Translations under genes and position numbers: made by a program
In this document: positions 18,041 to 27,452 of the stretch, one piece after another
How positions within the stretch are numbered: position 1 is the stretch's first letter
Layout: every line of letters starts with the position of its first letter
Notes under the pieces: generated by a model
Told to the model about the DNA's origin: nothing
The model's database searches: none
The model's input: only the letters and a program-made list of their open reading frames with translations
DNA from: Methylocystis rosea SV97
Lineage (GTDB): Bacteria; Pseudomonadota; Alphaproteobacteria; Rhizobiales; Beijerinckiaceae
Assembly: GCF_000372845.1 (NCBI RefSeq)
Contig: NZ_KB889963.1
Location: forward strand, 310,001 to 374,000
Direction: 5' to 3'
Length of the DNA: 64,000 nucleotides

Positions 18041-19039
18041 TTATGTCATCACCACATTCACGGCGCTTTCCGGCAGCTCCTTGCCGAAGCAGCGCTGATA
18101 GAATTCGGCGACGAGCGGACGCTCGAGTTCGTCGCATTTGTTCAAAAAGGTCATCCGGAAGGCGAAGCCGATGTCGCCGAAAATCTCGGCGTTCTCCGCC
18201 CAGGTGATCACGGTGCGGGGACTCATCACCGTCGAAAGGTCGCCAGCCATGAAGGCGTTGCGGGTGAGGTCGGCGACCCGCACCATTTTATTGGCGATGT
18301 CCCGGCCTTCCTTCGTGGCGCCATAGGATTTCGCCTTGGCGAGCACGATATTGGTCTCGGCGTCATGCGGCAGGTAATTCAGCGTCGCGACGATCGACCA
18401 GCGGTCCATCTGCGCCTGGTTGATCTGCTGCGTGCCGTGGTAGAGGCCCGACGTGTCGCCGAGCCCGACGGTATTGGCGGTCGCGAACAGACGGAATGCC
18501 GGATGCGGCCGGATGACGCGGTTCTGATCGAGCAGCGTCAGGCGGCCGGAGACTTCGAGCACGCGCTGGATCACGAACATCACGTCGGGCCGCCCGGCGT
18601 CATATTCGTCGAAACACAAAGCGACGCAGTGCTGCACCGCCCAAGGCAGGATGCCGTCGCGAAACTCGGTGACCTGCTTGCCGTCCTTCAGGACGATGGC
18701 GTCCTTGCCGACAAGGTCGATGCGCGAGATGTGGCTGTCGAGATTGACACGCACGAAGGGCCAGTTGAGCCGCGCCGCCACCTGCTCGATATGCGTCGAC
18801 TTTCCCGTGCCGTGATAGCCGGTCACCATCACGCGCCGATTCCTGGCGAAGCCGGCGAGAATGGCGAGCGTCGTCTGCCGATCGAAGAGGTAGTCCGGGT
18901 CGAGGTCCGGCACATGTTCGTTGCGCTCGGAAAAGGCGGGAACCTCCATATCGGAGTCGATTCCGAACACCTGGCGCACCGAGATCTTCATGTCCGGCGT
19001 GCCGTCGAGGCCCGTTGCGGCGTATTCTGCAGCGACCAA
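18041..19039 (-). CDS. cobS: aerobic cobaltochelatase subunit CobS
   Basis: A 332-residue AAA+ ATPase of the MoxR/CobS type. Walker A is [10 protein letters not shown] at residues 74-83 and Walker B is [14 protein letters not shown] near 145. The [20 protein letters not shown] segment is typical of CobS. The N-terminal [15 protein letters not shown] segment is also CobS-specific. It powers cobalt insertion together with CobT and CobN. It starts 94 bp from the end of the J-domain gene on the same strand. Confidence 0.96.
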   Translation of the reverse strand: MVAAEYAATGLDGTPDMKISVRQVFGIDSDMEVPAFSERNEHVPDLDPDYLFDRQTTLAILAGFARNRRVMVTGYHGTGKSTHIEQVAARLNWPFVRVNLDSHISRIDLVGKDAIVLKDGKQVTEFRDGILPWAVQHCVALCFDEYDAGRPDVMFVIQRVLEVSGRLTLLDQNRVIRPHPAFRLFATANTVGLGDTSGLYHGTQQINQAQMDRWSIVATLNYLPHDAETNIVLAKAKSYGATKEGRDIANKMVRVADLTRNAFMAGDLSTVMSPRTVITWAENAEIFGDIGFAFRMTFLNKCDELERPLVAEFYQRCFGKELPESAVNVVMT

Positions 19040-19133
19040 AATGCGTCCTCCTTGCGCGGACCGTTTCGTCCCCGCATGATTGCGCCGAATATGTCTGCGC
19101 CGCCGCGGAAAGCTTTGCGCGCGCGACGAGCGC

Positions 19134-19733
19134 TCAGACCAGGCGAGCGGCCCTCAGCGTCTTATAGGCATGGATGATTTCCCGCAATTTTTCCTCGCGG
19201 GAGCGGTCGCCGCCATTCGCGTCGGGATGATGGCGCTTGACGAGCTCCTTGTAGCGCGCGCGGATCGCCACCGCGTCCGCCGTCTCCTCAAGCCCCATGG
19301 CGACGAACGCCCTGATCGTGACAGGCGAATGCTGCGGCGCGCGGCGGGCGGCGGCGGGGTGCGGACGGCGAAAGCGCTGGCGATAGACGCCAAGCGGATC
19401 GGCCGCCGTCATCGTGTCCTCGCGAAAGCCCGCCTGTCCGCGCTTCGTCCCCATGGACCAGGTCGGCCGGTGCCCGACCGTCGCGTCCTTCATGTAGCGG
19501 GCGACTGAAGCGTCATCCATGCCGTTGAAATAATTGTATGTGGCGTTGTATTCCCGGACATGTTCGAGGCAGAAGCAGAGATACTGCCCCTCACGCAGCC
19601 GGCCCATTGGCGCGCGGTGGACGCCCTCCGCCTCACAGCCGGGAGAATCGCACCGCGTCACGGTCTCGCGCCGAGTTTCGCGCGGCTGGCGCTTAGTTCG
19701 GATGCGGTCGAAGAGGGGCGAATTCAGGTCCAT
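19134..19733 (-). CDS. J-domain (DnaJ-like) protein
   Basis: A 199-residue protein with a C-terminal J domain: the HHPDANGGD signature around residue 172 within helices [12 protein letters not shown] and [15 protein letters not shown]. The N-terminal half contains [12 protein letters not shown] and a [17 protein letters not shown] segment, a pattern common to alphaproteobacterial J-domain proteins encoded beside bolA and cobS. It probably stimulates an Hsp70, client unknown. It is divergent from bolA with an 86-bp gap. Confidence 0.85.
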   Translation of the reverse strand: MDLNSPLFDRIRTKRQPRETRRETVTRCDSPGCEAEGVHRAPMGRLREGQYLCFCLEHVREYNATYNYFNGMDDASVARYMKDATVGHRPTWSMGTKRGQAGFREDTMTAADPLGVYRQRFRRPHPAAARRAPQHSPVTIRAFVAMGLEETADAVAIRARYKELVKRHHPDANGGDRSREEKLREIIHAYKTLRAARLV

Positions 19734-19819
19734 TTCATTCCATTATGATGGCGCCGCAGCGCGCCGCAAGCGCAACCAAGCGCCAATGTGCTAAATCGGC
19801 GATCGAACCGGAGATAAAC

Positions 19820-20116
19820 ATGACGGATCAGGGTAAAGGCGTCGTCAAGACGCGCATCGCACAGAAACTCACCCAAGCCCTTGCGCCGGCGGCGCTCAAC
19901 GTGATCGACGAATCGCACAGCCACGCGGGGCATGGGCATCACCATCCCGACGGCGAAACCCACTTCAGAGTGGAGGTGGTGAGCGCGGCTTTCGAGGGCA
20001 AGAGCTTGATCGAGCGGCACCGTCTCGTCAATGCGCTTCTCTCCGACGAGTTGGCCGACCGCGTCCACGCGCTGGCGATCAGCGCCAAAACGCCGCACGA
20101 AGCCGCGCCCGTCTAA
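19820..20116 (+). CDS. bolA: BolA-family protein
   Basis: From the ATG at 19820 (upstream GGAGATAAAC) the protein is 98 residues and shows the BolA class II-like fold: IAQKLTQALAPAALNVIDESHSHAGH, then THFRVEVVSAAFEGKSLIERHRLVNALLSDEL. The His-rich GHGHHHP loop can help ligate a [2Fe-2S] cluster with a monothiol glutaredoxin. Neighbouring cobS and J-domain genes are the usual alphaproteobacterial context. Confidence 0.93.
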   Translation: MTDQGKGVVKTRIAQKLTQALAPAALNVIDESHSHAGHGHHHPDGETHFRVEVVSAAFEGKSLIERHRLVNALLSDELADRVHALAISAKTPHEAAPV

Positions 20117-20121
20117 GGCCA

Positions 20122-20439
20122 TCAACTGCGCAGCGGGACGCCGTCAGCGCCGCAGTCGATCTCGGAGACGTCCTCGCCCATGGCGATGCGGGCGCGCGCC
20201 AGCGCGCCGCCGGCGTCATAGGCGTAATCGTGGCGCAGCTCCACCTCGCCATAAACGAGCTTCTCGCAACTGACGATCCTGCCCTCGGCGTCATAAGTCG
20301 CGCGAAAATACGTATTGCGGTTCTTAAGCTCGCTCGCCTCGAGCGGCCCAAGGAGCTTCAATGGCAACCGAACCCCGGAGTAGGAAAGAAAATACCGGCA
20401 TTCTTCTTCATTAGGCGCTTCATTAATCTCCGACATCAT
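20122..20439 (-). CDS. small conserved protein, DUF6156-like
   Basis: About 105 residues from the ATG at 20439 (a second ATG follows at 20436), with a GGGGAGAG ribosome binding site. The sequence (CRYFLSYSGVRLPLKLLGPLEASEL, then RNTYFRATYDAEGRIVSCEKLVYGEV) looks like the DUF6156 family of small soluble proteins seen in methylotrophs. This family assignment is from memory. Beta-rich, no signal peptide, function unknown. It converges with bolA, leaving 5 bp. Confidence 0.65.
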   Translation of the reverse strand: MMSEINEAPNEEECRYFLSYSGVRLPLKLLGPLEASELKNRNTYFRATYDAEGRIVSCEKLVYGEVELRHDYAYDAGGALARARIAMGEDVSEIDCGADGVPLRS

Positions 20440-20630
20440 CGCTCTCCCCGGTCCCCGGCGTTTCTTCAAGCGACGCCGCGCAAGCTGGTACGAGAAAATC
20501 GCGCCAACCTCATGGCTCCCCCACATGGCTCCCGCCGCGCGCGGCTGAAGCCAGCGGCTCTTGACGGTCGGCTGGGCAGCGCGTAGCGCGGACGGCGGCG
20601 GCGCCGCGCCGCAATGGAGAGGGCTGCATC

Positions 20631-21812
20631 ATGGCCGCCGCCGACAAAATGGCGAAACCCGCCGCCAAGCCGGCTAATCCCAGCTTTTCCTCCGGCCCCT
20701 GCGCCAAGCGCCCGGGATGGGCGCTTGCAAATCTCGCCGGCGCGGCGCTCGGCCGCTCCCATCGCTCGAAGGCCGGCAAGGAGAAGCTGGCGCAGGCCAT
20801 CGCGCTGACGCGGGAGATCCTGCGTGTTCCCGCCGATTACCGCATCGGCATCGTGCCAGCCTCCGACACCGGCGCCGTGGAAATCGCGCTCTGGTCGCTT
20901 CTCGGCCCCAGGGGGGTCGATGTCGTCGCTTGGGAGAGCTTCTCGAAAGACTGGGTCAATGATGTCTTGAACCAGTTGAAGATCGAAAAGGCGCGAAGCC
21001 TCGCCGCGCCCTATGGCGAATTGCCGGATCTGTCGCAAATCGACTTCGACAATGACGTCGTCTTCGCCTGGAACGGCACGACGTCGGGCGTGCGCGCGCC
21101 CAACGCCGACTTCATTGCGGCGGATCGCAAGGGCCTGACGATTTGCGACGCGACGTCGGCGGCCTTCGCGCAGCCGCTCGACTTCGCCAAGCTCGATGTG
21201 ACGACCTATAGCTGGCAAAAGGTTCTCGGCGGCGAGGCCGCGCATGGCATGCTGATTCTCTCGCCGCGCGCCGTCGAGCGTCTCGAGAGCTATGCGCCGC
21301 CCTGGCCGATGCCCAAAATTTTCCGGCTGACCAAAAAAGGCAAGCTGAACGAAGGGATTTTCCAGGGCGAGACGATCAACACGCCCTCGCTTCTCGCGGT
21401 CGAGGATTATCTCGACGCGCTGTCCTGGGCGCAATCGATCGGCGGGCTTGAGGCGCTGTTTGCGCGCTCGAACGCCAATGCGCAGGCGGTTGGCGACTGG
21501 GTTGGAAAGACGCCCTGGGTCGACTTCCTCGCCAAGGACCCCGCGACCCGCTCCAACACCAGCGTCTGCCTGATCTTCTCCGCGGAGAGCGCCGCAAAAG
21601 ACACAGACGCGCAAGCGATACTCGCCAAGAAGATGGCGGCGATGATTGAAAGCGAGGGCGCCGGCTATGATTTTGGCGCCTATCGCGACGCGCCGCCGGG
21701 CTTTCGCATCTGGTGCGGCGCGACGGTGGAAACCGCCGACGTGGCGCTGCTGACCAAATGGCTCGACTGGGCCTATGCGCAGGCTTGCGCCGACGCCGCG
21801 CAAGCGGGGTGA
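20631..21812 (+). CDS. serC: phosphoserine aminotransferase SerC
   Basis: A 393-residue PLP enzyme converting 3-phosphohydroxypyruvate to phosphoserine. Landmarks are [15 protein letters not shown] near the N-terminus, [16 protein letters not shown] near 80, and the lysine motif [20 protein letters not shown] near 195 carrying the PLP lysine. It is the alphaproteobacterial type. serA lies downstream but is separated by a two-gene insert of lower GC content. In serine-cycle methylotrophs these enzymes also connect C1 carbon to serine pools. Confidence 0.95.
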   Translation: MAAADKMAKPAAKPANPSFSSGPCAKRPGWALANLAGAALGRSHRSKAGKEKLAQAIALTREILRVPADYRIGIVPASDTGAVEIALWSLLGPRGVDVVAWESFSKDWVNDVLNQLKIEKARSLAAPYGELPDLSQIDFDNDVVFAWNGTTSGVRAPNADFIAADRKGLTICDATSAAFAQPLDFAKLDVTTYSWQKVLGGEAAHGMLILSPRAVERLESYAPPWPMPKIFRLTKKGKLNEGIFQGETINTPSLLAVEDYLDALSWAQSIGGLEALFARSNANAQAVGDWVGKTPWVDFLAKDPATRSNTSVCLIFSAESAAKDTDAQAILAKKMAAMIESEGAGYDFGAYRDAPPGFRIWCGATVETADVALLTKWLDWAYAQACADAAQAG

Positions 21813-21851
21813 GATACCCGAAACGCTTTCGTGAAACAGCGGGAAGCAGGC

Positions 21852-22025
21852 ATGAATAAAAAATCAGACTCGCCACAGGATAAAGGTGCGCTAAAGAATT
21901 GGTCGTGGCTCGACGCCATTGCCGGAACTTTTTCCGACGACTTCTTAGCTGACGGACGCGAGCAACCATCAATGCAGGAACGTCCCGAACTCGACGAACC
22001 AGACTATGGCCGTTCGCCCAAATGA
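21852..22025 (+). CDS. short protein resembling the C-terminus of VapB-type antitoxins
   Basis: A 57-residue frame in noticeably AT-richer DNA. The segment SWLDAIAGTFSDDFLADGREQPSMQ resembles the C-terminal toxin-binding tail of AbrB/VapB antitoxins (D-D-F...REQP..QER). The N-terminal DNA-binding beta-hairpin is missing. Its stop codon overlaps the next ATG (ATGA), implying co-translation. It could be a minimal antitoxin or a degraded remnant. No PIN-domain toxin follows, which makes a classic VapBC pair unlikely. Confidence 0.5.
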   Translation: MNKKSDSPQDKGALKNWSWLDAIAGTFSDDFLADGREQPSMQERPELDEPDYGRSPK

Positions 22026-22474
22026 ACCTTTTGATCACGACGGTAGTATCAGCGGTGACCGCGCTCATCGCCGTTGTGGTAACAAACGTTCTGACGCGTA
22101 GACGCGAACACGAAGCAGATTGGCGCAGACTAAAACTTGCGCATTATCAGCAATTTGTGGCCACTCTGTCGGCCATAACAGAAGGTCGTTGTACCGCAGA
22201 CGCAATGCGTCCATATACTGACGCCGTGAATGCAATGTCTTTGATAGCTCCGATAAACGTTCTTAACGCACTGAGGACGTTTCAGGAGGAGATTTCATAC
22301 AAAAACGATAAGCGAAGCTCCGCCGAGCATGATCGGCTGTTTAATCTTCTCGTACGGGCGATCCGCGCCGACATCGAACCCTCGCATTCGCGAGACAATC
22401 CCGAATTCAAATTCATGCTTCTCGGACTGCCTCCTGAGATGCAACAAGCGGAAAAAACTCCGCCGGCAAGATAA
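22022..22474 (+). CDS. small membrane-anchored protein of unknown function
   Basis: A 150-residue protein with one N-terminal membrane helix (LLITTVVSAVTALIAVVVTNVL) followed by a basic stop-transfer (TRRREHEADWRRLK) and a helical cytoplasmic domain (LKLAHYQQFVATLSAITEG, NVLNALRTFQEEISYKND). It overlaps the preceding antitoxin-like gene by 4 bp and ends 14 bp before serA. Codon use is less GC-biased than in its neighbours, suggesting recent acquisition. Membrane-anchored helical partners are seen in some toxin-antitoxin or defence modules, but no function can be assigned. Confidence 0.65.
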   Translation: MNLLITTVVSAVTALIAVVVTNVLTRRREHEADWRRLKLAHYQQFVATLSAITEGRCTADAMRPYTDAVNAMSLIAPINVLNALRTFQEEISYKNDKRSSAEHDRLFNLLVRAIRADIEPSHSRDNPEFKFMLLGLPPEMQQAEKTPPAR

Positions 22475-22488
22475 CAAACGGACCCGCC

Positions 22489-24075
22489 ATGCCGCCGCGC
22501 GTTCTCATCTCAGATTCTCTTTCGCCGGCCGCCGCACAGATTTTCCGCCTGCGCGGACTGGATGTCGATTTCGAACCGACGCTGGGAAAAGACAAGGACA
22601 AGCTTGCCGCCGCGATCGCCGACTATGACGGACTCGCGATCCGTTCAGCGACGAAGGTGACCGCCGACATCTTTGCGCGGGCGCCACGGCTCAAGGTCGT
22701 CGGCCGCGCCGGCATCGGCGTCGACAATGTCGACGTCGCCGCCGCCACCGCGCGCGGCGTCATCGTCATGAACACGCCCTTCGGCAATTCCATCACCACC
22801 GCCGAACACGCGATCGCGCTGATGTTCGCCTTGGCCCGCGAAATTCCCGCCGCCGACGCCTCGACCCAGGCCGGCAAATGGGAAAAGAACCGCTTCATGG
22901 GCGTCGAGATCACCGGCAAGACGCTCGGCGTCGTCGGCTGCGGCAATGTCGGCGCGAATGTCGCCGAACGCGCGCTCGGCCTGAAGATGCGCGTGATCGC
23001 CTTCGACCCTTATCTCACCCAAGAGCGCGCCAGTGAGCTTGGCGTCGAAAAAGTGGACCTCGAAGAACTCTTGGCGAGAGCCGATTTCATCACGTTGCAT
23101 ACGCCGCTCACGCCGCAGACGAAGAATATCCTCTCGGCGGAAAACCTCGCCAAGACATGCAAGGGCGTGCGCATCATCAATTGCGCGCGCGGCGGGCTGG
23201 TCGACGAAGACGCGCTGCGCAAGGCCCTCGACGACGGCCATGTCGCCGGCGCCGCCTTCGACGTGTTCGCGCAGGAGCCGGCGACGGAAAACCCATTGTT
23301 CGGGCATCCGCACGTTGTCTGCACGCCGCATCTCGGCGCCTCGACGAGCGAGGCGCAAGAAAAGGTCGCGCTGCAGATCGCCGAGCAGATGGCGGATTAC
23401 CTCACCAGAGGCGCGATCGCCAACGCCGTGAATTTTCCCTCGATCAGCGCCGAAGAGGCGCCGCGGCTGAAGCCCTTCGTCGAACTCGCCGAAAAGCTCG
23501 GTCTCTTCGTGGGTCAGGTCGCCGTCGCCGGCGTCGACACATTGTCGATCGTCTACGAAGGCGCCGTCGCGTTGCAGAAGACCAGGCCGATCTCGGCGGC
23601 CGCGATCTCGGGGCTGCTTCGACCCATTCTCGAAGACGTCAATCCGGTGTCGGCGCCGATCCTCGCAAAAGAGCGCGGCTTGGCCATTGAGGAGATCACC
23701 CGCGAGGCGCAAGGCGACTATGAATCCCTAGTCACGCTCAGCGCGCATACCGCGCAGGGCGAAATTTGCGTTTCGGGTACGGTATTCCACGACGGCAAGC
23801 CGCGTATTGTCGGCATCGGCGACATTGGCGTCGACGCCGAATTCGCGCCGTCGATGATCTATCTGACAAATGAAGACAGGCCTGGATTCATTGGCAAATT
23901 CGCCGGCGTGCTCGGCGAAGCCGAGGTCAATATCGCCACGTTCGCGCTAGGCCGCGACAGGCCCGGCGGCGGCGCGGTCGCGCTCGTCGCCATCGACGGC
24001 GAACTGCCGCCGCAGGCGCTCGCCGCCCTGAAAAACCTGCCCGGCGTGAAGCAGGCGACGACGCTTAAATTCTGA
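22489..24075 (+). CDS. serA: D-3-phosphoglycerate dehydrogenase SerA
   Basis: A 528-residue long-form SerA, first enzyme of serine biosynthesis. The NAD-binding motif VVGCGNVGANVAERA lies near residue 147, the catalytic region NCARGGLVDEDALRKAL near 230, and the His of HPHVVCTPHLGASTSEAQ near 275-285. An intermediate (ASB) domain and a C-terminal ACT domain (MIYLTNEDRPGFIGKFAGVLGEAEVNIATF) follow, which usually senses serine. A GACCCGCC stretch precedes the ATG. Start at 22489. Confidence 0.97.
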   Translation: MPPRVLISDSLSPAAAQIFRLRGLDVDFEPTLGKDKDKLAAAIADYDGLAIRSATKVTADIFARAPRLKVVGRAGIGVDNVDVAAATARGVIVMNTPFGNSITTAEHAIALMFALAREIPAADASTQAGKWEKNRFMGVEITGKTLGVVGCGNVGANVAERALGLKMRVIAFDPYLTQERASELGVEKVDLEELLARADFITLHTPLTPQTKNILSAENLAKTCKGVRIINCARGGLVDEDALRKALDDGHVAGAAFDVFAQEPATENPLFGHPHVVCTPHLGASTSEAQEKVALQIAEQMADYLTRGAIANAVNFPSISAEEAPRLKPFVELAEKLGLFVGQVAVAGVDTLSIVYEGAVALQKTRPISAAAISGLLRPILEDVNPVSAPILAKERGLAIEEITREAQGDYESLVTLSAHTAQGEICVSGTVFHDGKPRIVGIGDIGVDAEFAPSMIYLTNEDRPGFIGKFAGVLGEAEVNIATFALGRDRPGGGAVALVAIDGELPPQALAALKNLPGVKQATTLKF

Positions 24076-24256
24076 GTCGGCGCGGCGGGCAGTGTTGCAA
24101 GTCTGCCACTATGCCGCAAGAAAACGCCGCTTGTCCTGCGTTTCGCGCGTCGGCGCGCTTGCTTGCGCAAGCGGCCTGCGGGACTAATCATCAGGGCGTC
24201 TGCGTCGCAATTTCGCGGCGGCGCGACGTCAGCCCACACTTGGACAAGGGAAAACC

Positions 24257-24886
24257 ATGCGGCGTCTTGCTTTTGCACTGATTTGCGCATTCGGCGCGCT
24301 CGGCGCCCTTTGGTCTCCAGCATCCGCGCGCAGCCCTGCCCCGCAGCCGGCCCCCGCGCCGGCGCCGGTCGTCGACCCTTTCAGCGCGCTCTTCGGCGGC
24401 GGCTCCTTCGCCCCGCAAACCAGCGACGGCCGCCCGCAGGCGGTCGCCGTTCCGCGCGAGACCGTCGCCTTCGACGCCAGATATGCGCCCGGCACGGTGA
24501 TCATCGCCACCAATGAGCGTCGACTTTATTATGTGCTCGGCAACGGCCAAGCGATTCGCTACGGCGTCGGCGTCGGCCGCCCCGGCTTCGAATGGGCCGG
24601 CACCCGTTTCGTCGCCCACAAGCGCGAGTGGCCCGATTGGACGCCGCCGGCGCAAATGCTGCGTCGCCGCCCCGACCTGCCGCGGCACATGGAGGGCGGC
24701 CTCAACAATCCGCTCGGCGCGCGCGCCATGTATCTCTCCGGCACGCTGTACCGCATCCACGGCTCCAACGAGCCCTGGACCATCGGCCAGGCCGTGTCGT
24801 CGGGCTGCATCCGGATGACCAATGACGACGTGGTCGACCTCTACAACCGGGTCAAGATCGGCACCCGAGTCGTCGTGACACGGTAA
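24257..24886 (+). CDS. L,D-transpeptidase (YkuD family), exported
   Basis: A 209-residue protein with signal peptide (LAFALICAFGALGALWSPASA), a Pro/Ala-rich linker to about residue 40, and a YkuD catalytic domain. The domain is shown by YRIHGSNEPWTIGQAVSSGCIRMTN, with the catalytic His in the IHGSN segment and Cys in SGCIRM near residue 183. Such enzymes form 3-3 peptidoglycan cross-links or attach proteins to peptidoglycan. It is monocistronic, with a terminator about 20 bp downstream. Confidence 0.92.
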   Translation: MRRLAFALICAFGALGALWSPASARSPAPQPAPAPAPVVDPFSALFGGGSFAPQTSDGRPQAVAVPRETVAFDARYAPGTVIIATNERRLYYVLGNGQAIRYGVGVGRPGFEWAGTRFVAHKREWPDWTPPAQMLRRRPDLPRHMEGGLNNPLGARAMYLSGTLYRIHGSNEPWTIGQAVSSGCIRMTNDDVVDLYNRVKIGTRVVVTR

Positions 24887-24906
24887 GTCTCTGCAGCAAG
24901 CATTTG

Positions 24907-24939
24907 AACGGCCGGCGCTCGCGTCGGCCGTTTCATTTT
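24907..24939 (+). terminator. Rho-independent terminator after the L,D-transpeptidase gene
   Basis: Stem AACGGCCG (24907-24914) pairs with CGGCCGTT (24925-24932), followed by TCATTTT. It begins 20 bp after the stop codon and also faces the end of the convergent DUF971 gene. Confidence 0.8.
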
Positions 24940-24960
24940 GCAGGACTATTTTTTGAAGGA

Positions 24961-25335
24961 CTATTTTTCTCCAGGCCGGTCGCGATCCAGCCCCTTTGCT
25001 GCAAGCTCTTCCAGATAGGACGAGAACCGCTCCGGCGCCGTCTCGCCAAGCTCGCGCAGATAGCGCCACGTGTAGATCCCAGTGCGGTGCATGTCGTCGA
25101 AGTCGAGCCGCACGGCGTAATTGCCGACCGGCGCGACCGCGATGATCGTGACATTGCGCTTGCCGCCGACGGTCTTGCGCTCCTTCGCAGAATGGCCCTG
25201 CACTTCGGCGCTCGGACTTTGCGTGCGCAACAGCTCGGCGCTGAGCGCGAATTGCGCGCCGTCGTCGAAGGAGACGTTCAGCATCCGTCCGCCTTCCGAG
25301 AGGCGCAGTTCGATCGGCCAGGGCTCCTGCCCCAT
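24961..25335 (-). CDS. DUF971-domain protein
   Basis: About 124 residues from the ATG at 25335. The frame is open to an upstream ATG at 25398, giving 145 residues. The DUF971 signature is clear: WPIELRLSEGGRMLNVSFDDGAQFALSAELLR at the start and VGNYAVRLDFDDMHRTGIYTWRYLREL toward the end. DUF971 proteins are small beta-rich domains often linked to iron-sulfur or redox metabolism. The role here is unknown. It is downstream of the mbnE-like gene on the same strand. Confidence 0.85.
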   Translation of the reverse strand: MGQEPWPIELRLSEGGRMLNVSFDDGAQFALSAELLRTQSPSAEVQGHSAKERKTVGGKRNVTIIAVAPVGNYAVRLDFDDMHRTGIYTWRYLRELGETAPERFSSYLEELAAKGLDRDRPGEK

Positions 25336-25439
25336 GTGCGTCTCCAGGACCTTTGTTGGTGCGAGGCGATTTGCGGGCCGAGCTCCGGCCGTCGCCAAAG
25401 ATTTCTATCGTCTTCGCGCGAAGAGCGCCAACATGATCC

Positions 25440-27305
25440 TCACTGAGGGCGATCTTTCTCGCTCCACCAGTTCTCCAAAGTGAAGCCGTAAGGGAACATC
25501 GGAAAAAGCGGCGTATGCGCAGGATGGCGAATCGCCGCGCTATGCGCGCACCAGATGGCGTTCACGTGCTGCAGAGGCACGAAATAGAATCCGGAGAGCA
25601 GGATGCGATCAAGCGCCCGCGCCGCCGAAATGCTGTCCGCCTTCGTCCGGGACGCGAGCAGAGTGTCGATCGCCGCGTCGAGCGCGGGCGAGGCCGCCCC
25701 TGCGAGATTGAGCGAATCTTCCCGGTCGAGGCTCGCGGCGCTCCACCGGTGCATCTGTTCCTGACCGGGAACGGCGTACGCCAGCCATTGCCCGATCATC
25801 ATGTCATATTCGAAGCGCTGACGCCGGCGCTGGTATTGGACTTCGTCGTAGACGCGCGGATTGGCTTCGATCCCGATGCGCTTCAGCGCGGCGGCGAAAT
25901 TGAGCGCAAGCCGCTCTTCGTCGCGGTCGCGGATCATGATCTCGAAGACGACGGGAACGCCGTTCTTCTCTAGACGCGCCTCGACGACGCCAAAGCCGGC
26001 TTCGGCGAGAAGCGCTTGCGCGCGCTTCGCGACCGTGCGATCGCGGCCCGAACCATCATGCTGAACAGGTCGCCAGCGGCCTTCAAGAACATCGTCGCGA
26101 ACGGCGCCGGGATACTTCGAAAGCAAAGCGCGCTCGGCCGCGCTTGCGGGACGCCCGACCGAAGAATAATCCGATTCGCCGAAGTAGCTTTCCGTGCGGA
26201 CGTATAGTCCGCTGTAGAAATTGGCGTTGATCCATTCGAAGTCATACATCATGGCGATCGCTTCGCGCAGCCGCACGTCGCGGAAAATGCCCTTGCGCAG
26301 ATTGAAGACGAAGCCTTCCATTCCCGTCGGGCGGCCGGGCCGCAGGGTTTCTTTCACAATGACGCCATTGCGAACGGCAGGGAAATCATAGCCCGTCGAC
26401 CAACGGGCGGCGCTCGTCTCCTCGCGATAGTCGAGGAGGCCCGCCTTCAGCGCCTCAAACAGCGCCGCGCCGTCGCGATAATAATCGACGTCGATCTCGT
26501 CGAAATTATAGAAACCCCGCTGGCTCGGTATGTCGCGGGCCCAGTAGTCGGGATCACGCCGCAGAACCAGACGCGCGCCGGCTTTCGCTTCCGAGATCAC
26601 ATAAGGGCCTGAGCCGAGAGGAATCGTCATATCGAGATCATCGAAGCGCTCAACTTTCGTGGTTCTCTTCGACAGAACCGGCATCGCGGCGAGAATGAGC
26701 GGCGCTTCGCGATCCTGCACGCCAGTCAGATCGAAACGCACGGTATGGTCGTCGAGCGCCACGGCGGACTTCACCAACGCAAAAATCGCACGATGGTTCG
26801 GTCGACCTTTCGACTTGAGTAATTCAAAGGAAAATAGAACGTCCGACGCGAGGATGGGCGTCGTGTCGGAAAAGCGCGCCCGAGGATCGATGTGAAATGT
26901 GACGCGTTGGCGCGCTTCGTCGAGTTCGACGGATTCGGCGATCAGCGGATAGAAGGAATAGGGTTCGTCCTGCGAACGCACCATTAGACTTTGCAGCACA
27001 TTGCCGATGATGAGTTGCGGCGCGTCTCCAAATCTCGCGTTGAATGGATTGAGACTCGCAAATCCGCCGCGCTGGCCGAGCCGAAGCCTCCCGCCTTTCG
27101 GCGCCTCGGGATTGGCATAGGGAAGATGATCGAAATCCTTGCGCAGCGCCGGGTCGCCATAAAGCGCAAGGCCATGCGTGGCGAAAGCTTGCAGAGGATT
27201 ATCGGCAAGCGACGGAATCGGCGGCAGGACCGCGATGACATGGATCAACGCCGCGAGCCTCGCGGCGCCGATCATGCGTCCGACTGCGTGGCCAGCGCGA
27301 AGCAT
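25440..27305 (-). CDS. mbnE: family 5 periplasmic peptide-binding protein, MbnE-like
   Basis: From the ATG at 27305 (GGAGG ribosome binding site six bases upstream) a 621-residue solute-binding protein with signal peptide ending in PSLADN. The family 5 (oligopeptide/YejA-type) signature is visible: DFDHLPYANPEAPKGGRLRLG near residue 50 and GMEGFVFNLRKGIFRDVRLREAIAMMYDFEW near 310. In methanotrophs MbnE proteins of this family bind copper-methanobactin in the periplasm after TonB-dependent uptake. This gene lies 147 bp after the TonB-receptor gene in the same orientation, beside the mbn cluster, which is why MbnE is proposed. By sequence alone a YejA-like peptide-binding protein is the alternative. 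No ABC permease genes are adjacent. Confidence 0.8.
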   Translation of the reverse strand: MLRAGHAVGRMIGAARLAALIHVIAVLPPIPSLADNPLQAFATHGLALYGDPALRKDFDHLPYANPEAPKGGRLRLGQRGGFASLNPFNARFGDAPQLIIGNVLQSLMVRSQDEPYSFYPLIAESVELDEARQRVTFHIDPRARFSDTTPILASDVLFSFELLKSKGRPNHRAIFALVKSAVALDDHTVRFDLTGVQDREAPLILAAMPVLSKRTTKVERFDDLDMTIPLGSGPYVISEAKAGARLVLRRDPDYWARDIPSQRGFYNFDEIDVDYYRDGAALFEALKAGLLDYREETSAARWSTGYDFPAVRNGVIVKETLRPGRPTGMEGFVFNLRKGIFRDVRLREAIAMMYDFEWINANFYSGLYVRTESYFGESDYSSVGRPASAAERALLSKYPGAVRDDVLEGRWRPVQHDGSGRDRTVAKRAQALLAEAGFGVVEARLEKNGVPVVFEIMIRDRDEERLALNFAAALKRIGIEANPRVYDEVQYQRRRQRFEYDMMIGQWLAYAVPGQEQMHRWSAASLDREDSLNLAGAASPALDAAIDTLLASRTKADSISAARALDRILLSGFYFVPLQHVNAIWCAHSAAIRHPAHTPLFPMFPYGFTLENWWSEKDRPQ

Positions 27306-27452
27306 TGATCGCCTCCTTCGCCAGATCGGCGGATCTGAAACTATTCGGCCCGGGCAATGTCCCATTCGAAAAAATTGCTGATCGCGCTTCGCCGATGGCG
27401 CGCGCCTGGCGGGCGGCGTCGCCCCAAATGAACGGGGCGACGCCTGATCACC

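Noticed and set aside
21852-22474. Classic VapBC toxin-antitoxin pair
   Set aside because: The first product lacks the DNA-binding half of VapB and the second has a membrane helix with no PIN-domain acidic residues.
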